Below, piece by piece: positions 44,004 through 51,463 of a stretch of 64,000 nt of DNA (positions within the stretch are counted from its first letter, which is position 1; every line of letters starts with the position of its first letter). The notes under the pieces are model-generated. The model was given only the letters and a program-made list of their open reading frames with translations, was not told the DNA's origin and searched no databases. Both the position numbers and the translations under genes were made by a program. The DNA comes from Nocardia stercoris (GTDB lineage: Bacteria; Actinomycetota; Actinomycetes; Mycobacteriales; Mycobacteriaceae): contig NZ_RFFH01000025.1 of the NCBI RefSeq assembly GCF_003696265.1, positions 1 through 64,000 on the forward strand, given 5' to 3'.

Positions 44004-44038
44004 GAAGGCCGCCTTCCCGAATCGGAAAGGCGGCCTTC
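44004..44038. terminator. Bidirectional hairpin terminator
   Basis: 12-bp stem GAAGGCCGCCTT / AAGGCGGCCTTC with an 11-base loop. It lies between the possible small ORF (plus strand) and sucD (minus strand, ending at 44123). Confidence 0.8.
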
Positions 44039-44122
44039 AGGAGTCCGATCAGACTGCAACACAGCGCCTGCTCGGAGGTCCTCCGTGGTTACACTGCGCT
44101 GCCGCCTGCGGACCCTGACCGA

Positions 44123-45037
44123 TCAGGCGGTGATGGAAGCCTTCTCCAGGATCTCGCGCGCCAGGGCGGCGGTCTCGGACGGCGTCTTGCCGACCTTCAC
44201 GCCGGCGGCCTCGAGGGCCTCCTTCTTGCCCTGCGCGGTGCCCGCGCCGCTGGAGACGATGGCACCGGCGTGGCCCATGGTCTTGCCCTCGGGCGCGGTG
44301 AAACCGGCGACGTAGCCGACGACCGGCTTGGTGACGTTGGCCTTGATGTAGGCCGCGGCCCGCTCCTCGGCGTCGCCACCGATCTCGCCGATCATGACGA
44401 TGATCTTGGTCTCCGGGTCCTTCTCGAACGCCTCGATGGCGTCGATGTGGGTGGTGCCGATGATCGGGTCACCACCGATGCCGATCGCGGTGGAGAAGCC
44501 GAAGTCCCGCAGCTCGTACATCATCTGGTAGGTCAGGGTGCCCGACTTCGACACCAGGCCGACCGGGCCCTTGCCGGTGATGTTGTTCGGCGTGATGCCG
44601 ACCAGCGCCTCACCCGGGGTGATGATGCCGGGACAGTTCGGGCCGATGATCCGGGTCTTCTCACCCTTCTCGACGTTGTAGGCCCACGCGTACGCGGAGT
44701 CCTGCACCGGGATGCCCTCGGTGATGACCACGAGCAGCGGGATCTCCGCGTCGATGGCCTCGATGATGGCGTCCTTCGAGAAGGCCGGGGGCACAAAGGC
44801 GATCGAGGTGTCGGCGCCGGTCTTCTCCATGGCCTCGGCCACGGACGCGAACACGGGCAGCTCGACCGGGTTGCCGTCCTTGTCGACGTGCGACACGGTG
44901 GTGCCGGCCTTGCGGGCGTTGACACCACCGACGACGTTGGTGCCGGCCTTCAGCATCAGCGCGGTGTGCTTGGTGCCCTCGCCGCCGGTGATGCCCTGGA
45001 CGATGACCTTGTTGTCCTTGTTCAGGAAGATGGACAT
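44123..45037 (-). CDS. sucD: Succinyl-CoA synthetase alpha subunit
   Basis: 304 residues, normal length. The CoA-binding N-terminus is VIVQGITGGEGTKHT, followed by GVNARKAGTTV. The phospho-histidine loop reads GHAGAIVSSGAGTAQGK. It makes ATP or GTP from succinyl-CoA in the TCA cycle with SucC. AAGGAA precedes the ATG, and it follows sucC by 14 bp. Confidence 0.98.
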   Translation of the reverse strand: MSIFLNKDNKVIVQGITGGEGTKHTALMLKAGTNVVGGVNARKAGTTVSHVDKDGNPVELPVFASVAEAMEKTGADTSIAFVPPAFSKDAIIEAIDAEIPLLVVITEGIPVQDSAYAWAYNVEKGEKTRIIGPNCPGIITPGEALVGITPNNITGKGPVGLVSKSGTLTYQMMYELRDFGFSTAIGIGGDPIIGTTHIDAIEAFEKDPETKIIVMIGEIGGDAEERAAAYIKANVTKPVVGYVAGFTAPEGKTMGHAGAIVSSGAGTAQGKKEALEAAGVKVGKTPSETAALAREILEKASITA

Positions 45038-45051
45038 GTTCTTCGCGTTCC

Positions 45052-46218
45052 TTACTTGGCCGCAGCCAGTTCGGCAGCCTTGTCGGCGCCTTCGTCCATG
45101 GTCTGCGCGATGGTCACCAGCGGGTGGTTGGCATCGGCGAGGATCTTGCGGCCGAGCTCGACGTTGTTGCCGTCGAGGCGGACCACCAGGGGCTTGGTCG
45201 CCCCGTCGCCCAGGATCTCCAGGGCCTTCACGATGCCGTTCGCGACGGCGTCGCAGGAGGTGATGCCACCGAAGACGTTGACGAACACGCTCTTGACCTG
45301 GGCGTCGCCCAGAATGACGTTGAGGCCGTTGGCCATCACGGTGGCCGAGGCGCCACCGCCGATGTCGAGGAAGTTGGCCGGCTTCACGCCGCCGTGGTTC
45401 TCGCCCGCGTAGGCGACGACGTCCAGGGTCGACATGACCAGACCGGCACCGTTACCGATGATGCCGACCTCACCGTCGAGCTTGACGTAGTTGAGGTCGT
45501 GCTCCTTGGCCTTGAGCTCGAGCGGGTCGGTCGCGTCGATGTCGGCGAACTCGAGGTGCTGCGGGTGGCGGAACTCGGCGTTCTCGTCCAGGGTCACCTT
45601 GCCGTCGAGGGCGAGGATCTCGTTGTCCGGGGTGCGGACCAGCGGGTTGACCTCGACCAGCGTGGCGTCCTCGCCGATGAAGGTCTCCCACAGCTTCTGG
45701 ATGGTGACCGCGGCGGCGTCGAGGATGTCGGCCGGGAGGTGGCCCTGCTCGGCGATCGAGCGGGCGAACGCGAGGTCCACGCCCTTGACGGCGTCGACCG
45801 GGATCTTGGCGAGCATCTCGGGCTTCTGGACCGCGACCTCTTCGATCTCCATGCCGCCCTCGACCGAGCACATGGCCATGTAGGTGCGGTTGGAGCGGTC
45901 GAGCAGGAACGAGATGTAGTACTCGGCCGCGATGTCCTTGGCCTCGGCGACCAGGATCTTCTTGGTGATGTGGCCCTTGATGTCGAGGCCCAGGATGTTC
46001 TTCGCGTGCTCGTAGGCGTCGTCGGGGGTGGCGGCGTACTTCACGCCACCGGCCTTACCACGGCCTCCGACCTTGACCTGCGACTTGATCATCACGGGCT
46101 TACCGATTTCGGTAGCGATCGCCCGGGCTTCCTCGGCCGAGTCGGTGACCCGACCTTCCGACGAGGGCACTCCGTGCTTCACGAAGAGCTCCTTCGCCTG
46201 ATATTCGAAGAGATCCAT
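45052..46218 (-). CDS. sucC: Succinyl-CoA synthetase beta subunit
   Basis: 388 residues. The family-standard start MDLFEYQAKELFVKHGVP fixes the ATG at 46218, with GGTGAG upstream; the open frame continues a further 153 codons but does not resemble the protein. The ATP-grasp domain has KSQVKVGGRGKAGGVK, and the C-terminal part has NIFGGI-like VNVFGGITSCD. It forms an operon with sucD. Confidence 0.98.
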   Translation of the reverse strand: MDLFEYQAKELFVKHGVPSSEGRVTDSAEEARAIATEIGKPVMIKSQVKVGGRGKAGGVKYAATPDDAYEHAKNILGLDIKGHITKKILVAEAKDIAAEYYISFLLDRSNRTYMAMCSVEGGMEIEEVAVQKPEMLAKIPVDAVKGVDLAFARSIAEQGHLPADILDAAAVTIQKLWETFIGEDATLVEVNPLVRTPDNEILALDGKVTLDENAEFRHPQHLEFADIDATDPLELKAKEHDLNYVKLDGEVGIIGNGAGLVMSTLDVVAYAGENHGGVKPANFLDIGGGASATVMANGLNVILGDAQVKSVFVNVFGGITSCDAVANGIVKALEILGDGATKPLVVRLDGNNVELGRKILADANHPLVTIAQTMDEGADKAAELAAAK

Positions 46219-46748
46219 GTACTCACCGTCTCGTCTGCGTTGCTGTAACAACGTCTTTGTGGGCGGCCCGTCGTTCGGGGCGGGTCGATCGGACTCTAAA
46301 CAGTCGCGGAGGGACGAAATCAGCCGCATCCAGACTAAGTGGCGCAGGTCACGAAGGTTCTTCCGGGGGCGGTAAAACGCCTGGCCAAGGCTACTGACGA
46401 GTAGCTGCGAGATTCCGGCCAGGTAGGGCCGCACGCCGCCTCGAGTACTACAAGTTGTCGTTGGAAAATCGCACCAAAGACCCCACTCCACGGTGAGGTA
46501 TTCCGATCTGTTACCGTGATCAAGCTCACATGTGCTCGAGATCTCCGGGATCGCTTGCCGCGTTGCAATCGGTTCGTTACCGTCGGTGCAGTCGAATGTC
46601 ACAGCGCGGTTACACCCGACCACCATGATCCAGGGCACGCACGACGACGGAGGAGGACGGCACGCTTGAGGCAGCACAGCGCTCCACAGGTTTCGAGCCG
46701 TCCCGCGTTCCGCCGGTCAACTCTGTTCCACCAGGCGGAAGACCTCCG
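46219..46748. other. Long divergent control region between sucC and the M23 peptidase gene
   Basis: 530 bp with no supported ORF. It contains the CRP-like site at 46515-46530. I looked for a ydaO (cyclic di-AMP) riboswitch core, often found before cell-wall hydrolase genes in actinobacteria, and did not recognise one. Confidence 0.5.
46515..46530. promoter_or_regulatory. CRP-like site CGTGATCAAGCTCACA
   Basis: 9 of 10 bases match TGTGA-N6-TCACA. It is about 220 bp before the M23 gene and about 300 bp before sucC, so either could be the target. Confidence 0.55.
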
Positions 46749-48023
46749 ATGAACGACGGTTTCACCCAGCGCGGATCGCACCAGCCGCGCTACCGCTCCA
46801 CCCTCGCACAGCCGCAGCCCGAGTTCGATACCGGGCGGTGGCAGCAGACCGCCGCGGCCTGGCAGGCCGCCGAGCCCTGGGCGGCGGGATCCGCGTTCGA
46901 CTCCGGTGCGTTCCAGGCCACCCCACCCGCGCCCGGATCCGGTTGGCAGCAGCCGAATCTCGACTGGTCCGCGCCCGAACAGGTCGCCTACACCGAGCCC
47001 ATGTACGACGAGTACGCCGCCCCGGTCGAGGAACCGGTCAACCTGGCCCGCTTGGAAACCCGCCGGTCCCGCCGCGAATCCCGCGGCAAGGCGGCCGGAT
47101 TCGCGAGTTCCGCCGCCGAGGGCGAGACCCCCGCGGCCGACCGCCCGGCGCGCCGTGGATCCCGTTCCGCCGCAGCCGCTTCCGCGCTCACCATCGCCCG
47201 GCTGCCCGTCGAACGCAGCGCCGAACCCGCCGGCGAGCCGGACACCGAACGCCGCTCGGGCGGCGCGCACCGCCTGCCCGCACCGCCCGCCGCGCTGAAG
47301 GGCCGTGCCGCCGTCGTCGCCATGGCCGCTGGTGCGGTCGTCGCCGCCGGCCAGGCCGGCAGCCAGGTCGCCGGGGCCAAGCACAACACCGCCGAGGCCG
47401 ACGCCGCCATGCACCAGCAGCTCGCCGCGCAGACGGTGAGCCTCACCGGCGCCAGCAGCGTGGTCGGCGATCCCGCGCCCGAACCGGGCGCCAGCAGCCC
47501 CGCGGCGCCGCAGATCCTCAACGCCGCGCCGGTCGGCGACCTCAGCCAGTTCCAGGACATCCTGCAGCACGGCGAGAAGTTCGCCAACGACCTGCAGGCC
47601 GCCGTCGACGCCAAGTTCCGGCCGCTGTACTCCAAGTTCGCCAACGGCACCTACACGTCGGGCTACGGAAGCCGCTGGGGCGCAATGCATCCCGGCGTGG
47701 ACATCGCCGCCCCGATCGGCACCCCGATCTACGCCGTCGAGGACGGCACCGTGATCGACGCCGGTCCGGCCGACGGCTTCGGCATGTGGGTCCGGTTGAA
47801 GCACGCCGACGGCACGGTCACCGTGTACGGCCACGTCGACACCACGACCGTCTCGGTCGGTGACCACGTCATGGCCGGCGACCAGATCGCCACCGTCGGT
47901 AACCGTGGCTTCTCCACCGGGCCGCACTGCCACTTCGAGGTGTGGTTGAACGGCACCGACCGCATCGACCCGCAGCCGTGGCTGGCCTCCCGCGGCATCG
48001 CCCTGGGGCCCCAGGGCGACTAG
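46749..48023 (+). CDS. M23-family (LytM-like) peptidase, membrane-anchored
   Basis: 424 residues. A cytoplasmic, disordered N-terminus of about 180 residues is followed by a hydrophobic segment (about 191-210, AAVVAMAAGAVVAAGQAG). The M23 domain (about 300-415) has zinc ligands in HPGVDIAA (HxxxD) and HCHFEVW (HxH), with the usual GYGSRWG and YGHVDT. It cleaves peptide bonds in peptidoglycan. Divergent from sucC, as in M. tuberculosis. The ribosome site is weak. Confidence 0.92.
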   Translation: MNDGFTQRGSHQPRYRSTLAQPQPEFDTGRWQQTAAAWQAAEPWAAGSAFDSGAFQATPPAPGSGWQQPNLDWSAPEQVAYTEPMYDEYAAPVEEPVNLARLETRRSRRESRGKAAGFASSAAEGETPAADRPARRGSRSAAAASALTIARLPVERSAEPAGEPDTERRSGGAHRLPAPPAALKGRAAVVAMAAGAVVAAGQAGSQVAGAKHNTAEADAAMHQQLAAQTVSLTGASSVVGDPAPEPGASSPAAPQILNAAPVGDLSQFQDILQHGEKFANDLQAAVDAKFRPLYSKFANGTYTSGYGSRWGAMHPGVDIAAPIGTPIYAVEDGTVIDAGPADGFGMWVRLKHADGTVTVYGHVDTTTVSVGDHVMAGDQIATVGNRGFSTGPHCHFEVWLNGTDRIDPQPWLASRGIALGPQGD

Positions 48024-48044
48024 CGGAAACCGCGACCCGCCCGA

Positions 48045-49433
48045 TTACGTGCGGGGGCCGCGCTTCAGCGCGATCGGTAGGCAGCCGGCCAGGCTGACGA
48101 GTGCGGCGCCGAGCACGAATTCCCCACTGCGGGTGAAGGTGTGCAGGTCGCCGTCGGTGACCGCGATCAGGCCCGCGACCCCGATCACCAGGCCGGCCTG
48201 GCGGACCATGGTGATCAAGGCCGAACCGGCCGAGAAATTCTGCGGCGGGACCGCGTGCAGGCCGTAGCCGATGAGTGTCGGAAGTACCAGGCAGACACCG
48301 ACTCCGGTGAGGAGCAAGCCCGGCAGCAGGGTGGTGTAGTCGGGCCGCTGATCGACGGCGACGATCCACCAGAGCGCGCCGGCGGCGAAGATCGTCGCGC
48401 CCAGTGCCGCCGTCCGGCCAGGTCCGAGCCGTTGCACCAGGGCGCCCGCCGGACGGGTCAGCACCGGAACCATCAGCGGGCCGGGCGCGAACGCGAACCC
48501 GGTCCGCATCGCGGACCAGCCCCAACTCTGCTGACACCACAGCGGAATTGCCAGCAGCATGGCCCCGAAGGCCACCGCGAACAGGGCGTTGGCGACCAAG
48601 GCGCCCGGCATGCCCGGCAGCCGGAACAGCTCGATCGGCAGCGCCGGGTGGTCGTGCCGGTCCGCGCGGACCACGGCGAGGCTCAGCAGGGCGGCCGACG
48701 TGATCAGCAGGGCGAGCACCGGGAAAGACAGCCAGCCCCAAGGGTTTCCGCGCACCAACGCAAGTACGACACCGACGCAGCCCGCGATCAGCAGGGCCGA
48801 CCCGAGCAGGTCGATGCGCCCACCGGCGGCACCACGCGGACTCGGCCGCAGGGCGAGGAGCCCGAATCCGACCACGCAGATGCCGACCGGAATGTTGATC
48901 ACGAAGATCCAGCGCCAGTCGATTTCGGTGAGCGCACCGCCGATCGCCGGTCCGACGGCCGCGGCCAGGGCGCTCAGGGCCGCCCAGTTCCGGATCGCGG
49001 CGGGCCGCTGCTGCGGTGCCGCGGCCGCGAGCAACAGCCCCAGCGACGAGGGCGTCAGCAGTGCCGATCCGACGGCCTGGACGACCCGGGCCGCGACGAG
49101 CAGCCACAGGTTCGGTGCCATCGCGCAGGCCAGGGACGCGAGGGTGAATACCGCGACGCCCGCCAGGTACGCCCGCCGGGCGCCGATGCGGTCGGCCAGC
49201 GTGCCCATCGGGACCAGCATCCCGGCGAAGACGACGGTGTAGCCGTTCAGCACCCAGGAGGTGTTCGAAAGGTTCGCCCCGGGCACGTGTCGCGCGATGT
49301 CGGGGACGGCCACGTTGACCACGAAGAGGTCGAGATTGGCCATGGCCACCCCGGCCGCGACGAGGGCGAAGACGACGCCGAACCGAGTGGGCGTCGTGGT
49401 GGCGGCCCGCTGCGCCGCGGTTCCGCTGGTCAT
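48045..49433 (-). CDS. MFS multidrug exporter, 14-helix DHA2 (EmrB/QacA) type
   Basis: 462 residues with about 14 membrane helices. Motif A variant GTLADRIGARRAYL follows helix 2, LDLFVVNVAVPDIAR is the DHA2 D1-type N-terminal motif, and motif C is AVGPAIGGALTEIDWRWIFVIN. It exports drugs or other small molecules by proton antiport; the substrate is unknown. AAGGGA precedes the ATG. It is divergent from an HxlR regulator with a long palindrome between them. Confidence 0.92.
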   Translation of the reverse strand: MTSGTAAQRAATTTPTRFGVVFALVAAGVAMANLDLFVVNVAVPDIARHVPGANLSNTSWVLNGYTVVFAGMLVPMGTLADRIGARRAYLAGVAVFTLASLACAMAPNLWLLVAARVVQAVGSALLTPSSLGLLLAAAAPQQRPAAIRNWAALSALAAAVGPAIGGALTEIDWRWIFVINIPVGICVVGFGLLALRPSPRGAAGGRIDLLGSALLIAGCVGVVLALVRGNPWGWLSFPVLALLITSAALLSLAVVRADRHDHPALPIELFRLPGMPGALVANALFAVAFGAMLLAIPLWCQQSWGWSAMRTGFAFAPGPLMVPVLTRPAGALVQRLGPGRTAALGATIFAAGALWWIVAVDQRPDYTTLLPGLLLTGVGVCLVLPTLIGYGLHAVPPQNFSAGSALITMVRQAGLVIGVAGLIAVTDGDLHTFTRSGEFVLGAALVSLAGCLPIALKRGPRT

Positions 49434-49516
49434 CTCGGATCCCTTTCCCGCGCATCACAATTCGCGGTCGATAGCGCCGCGCTCCGAGCCCTGCTCATGT
49501 GTTCTCCCTGATACGT

Positions 49517-49547
49517 CGAAGTGAGTTTGAAGTTCAAACTCGCTTCG
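49517..49547. promoter_or_regulatory. 31-bp palindromic operator between exporter and HxlR genes
   Basis: The core GAGTTTGAAGTTCAAACTC (49523-49541) is a perfect inverted repeat around one base. The flanks CGAAGT and GCTTCG extend it to 31 bp with one mismatch. It is AT-richer than its surroundings and lies 41 bp from the HxlR start and 84 bp from the exporter start. Confidence 0.8.
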
Positions 49548-49587
49548 GATGGTAGGGGTAGTGAGTTGGATATGGCAACCTATAGGT

Positions 49588-50097
49588 ATGGCCGCAGAAT
49601 CGCCGACCACCGCGTCCCCCACGCGCCGCGCTGCCGCCGAGGTACCGGGCCGCCCCTGCTCGATCGCGAGCGCGCTGACCCTGATCGGCGAACGCTGGAC
49701 CCTGCTGGCGGTCCGCGAGATCAGCCTGGGCAACACCCGCTTCGGCCGGATCGCGTCCGCCACCGGAGCCCCCCGCGACGTACTCACCGCCCGCCTGCGC
49801 AGCATGGAAGCCAACGGCATCGTCTACCGCGAGCCCTACTCCGAGCACCCCCCGCGCTACGAATACCGCCTCACCGAAGCCGGCCGCGACCTGCTCCCGC
49901 TGCTCAACGCGGTCCGCGCCTGGGGCGACCGCTGGGTGGTCGACGAACCACCGGTCGCCTTCACCCACACCTGCGGCCACGACATCGCGGTAGTCCCCCG
50001 CTGCCCGCACTGCGACGTGGACATCGATCTCACCGACCGCGACGCCGTCCACGCGAGCGCCGCGACTCCGGAGTGGCTCACCCACAATCACCGGTGA
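49588..50097 (+). CDS. HxlR-family winged-helix regulator
   Basis: 169 residues. The domain (about 20-110) starts PCSIASALTLIGERWTLLAVREI, with NTRFGRIASATGAPRDVLTARL as recognition region and YRLTEAGRDLLPLL at its end. After it, TCGHD and PRCPHCD could hold a metal, an uncommon extra for this family. The ATG at 49588 is preferred over upstream frame codons. It probably represses the divergent exporter. Confidence 0.92.
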   Translation: MAAESPTTASPTRRAAAEVPGRPCSIASALTLIGERWTLLAVREISLGNTRFGRIASATGAPRDVLTARLRSMEANGIVYREPYSEHPPRYEYRLTEAGRDLLPLLNAVRAWGDRWVVDEPPVAFTHTCGHDIAVVPRCPHCDVDIDLTDRDAVHASAATPEWLTHNHR

Positions 50098-50165
50098 AGC
50101 TCGAACCGATCCGGTGAGCCCACGGCCGACTGTCGACCGGGTACCATCCGAGTACCGTTGGGCAG

Positions 50166-51425
50166 GTGGGGTTTTCGCTGTTTCTGACGTTCAAATACGA
50201 TCTGGGCGGACAGATTCGCGACGCGGAGGCGCTGGAGGGGGTACTCACCCGGCTGCACGGTCCACCGACGCCTGATCCGGCCCTGCTACGCAGCTGGAAC
50301 CTCTCCTATCTCGCCGGCCACGCGCCGATCATCCGGCACACGCTGCCCGGTGGCGAGGTCGACCTCGGTGGAATCGGCTGGCACTACACCCGCCAGCTGC
50401 AGCTGTTCCCGTGGCTGGGCATCGCGTCGATCGATTACCGGCTGTCGCCGGACGAGCCGGTGATCGACCCGCTGCCCGCCTACGACGACATCATCGACTG
50501 GAAGAATCGGGACTACATCCCCTATCTGACCGAGATGGGTGCCCTCGGCACCAGCCTGGCCGGTCACGTCGCGATCGAACCCGGTACCGAACTCGACTTG
50601 CACACGGGCATCATCACCGAACTGCGCGCCGCGGTCGCCCGATTCGTCGAGCCACGCCACTTCCTCTACGCATTCCACGACTTCCGCATCTGCTGGATCG
50701 TCGACCGGCCGAACATCACGGATACGACCGCACAGCAACTACTCTGGCTGTCCGACAGTGGCGACGCGAGCGAAGACGCCGTTGCCGAGTTCTTCCGCGC
50801 CGGCACCGTCGAGGTGGCCAGCTCCGGCTGGTCGACCGTGATCCGCGCGCTGGAACTCGACTCCGACTACGACACCGCGTCCGTGCTCGGCTTGCTGAAT
50901 CTCGTCCACACCCACTGGTATGCCTGCCAAATGTGGATCAACGCGCACGAGGTGACCGACCCGCAACTGCGCGCCGGATGGCGGCACCCGGACCGGCACA
51001 TCCTGTCGGCCAGCCAATTGGCGCTGGCCGCAGCGTATCTGGCGGAAACACGCAACCTCAACGTGATGCTCAAGGATCCGGCAATGCTCCGGGTGGCCGT
51101 GAATCTCGAAGCTCACTTCGAGGTCAGCAAGCATCACGAAACCGCACAGGCACGGCTTCGCGCCCTGGAAAGCTATTCCCGCCAACTCGGCGATTATCGC
51201 GGCGAGATCGAATTACGCCGATTCCAAGGATTGTTCGCCGTTTCCGCGGCGGCGAGCGTCGCGGCCTTGGTGCCCGCGCTCGCTCAGGTCGGCTTCTCCT
51301 CCCTGCACATCGTCACCACGATCGTCCCGCTGGCCGGTGTCTGGGGACTGTTCGCCGTCGACTACTCCCCGCTCCGCAAGGCCGTCACACGCCGGTATCA
51401 CGGCCGCTCCGGTCCGGCAGACTGA
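50166..51425 (+). CDS. Membrane protein of unknown function
   Basis: 419 residues. About 330 soluble residues lead to a helical, charged stretch (AVNLEAHFEVSKHHETAQAR and LESYSRQLGDYRGEIELRRF). Two membrane helices follow near 358-378 and 383-402, then a short basic tail. The layout resembles CorA-like channels, but the GMN motif is missing and the N-terminal part is not recognised. The GTG start at 50166 has only a poor ribosome site, so the true start may differ. Confidence 0.75.
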   Translation: MGFSLFLTFKYDLGGQIRDAEALEGVLTRLHGPPTPDPALLRSWNLSYLAGHAPIIRHTLPGGEVDLGGIGWHYTRQLQLFPWLGIASIDYRLSPDEPVIDPLPAYDDIIDWKNRDYIPYLTEMGALGTSLAGHVAIEPGTELDLHTGIITELRAAVARFVEPRHFLYAFHDFRICWIVDRPNITDTTAQQLLWLSDSGDASEDAVAEFFRAGTVEVASSGWSTVIRALELDSDYDTASVLGLLNLVHTHWYACQMWINAHEVTDPQLRAGWRHPDRHILSASQLALAAAYLAETRNLNVMLKDPAMLRVAVNLEAHFEVSKHHETAQARLRALESYSRQLGDYRGEIELRRFQGLFAVSAAASVAALVPALAQVGFSSLHIVTTIVPLAGVWGLFAVDYSPLRKAVTRRYHGRSGPAD

Positions 51426-51463
51426 CGGTTGCCGTGGTCCGCGGCGCGGGCCGTACACGGCGC

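Noticed and set aside
46219..46748. A riboswitch before the M23 peptidase gene
   Set aside because: I could not find the conserved core of ydaO or another known class in the leader.
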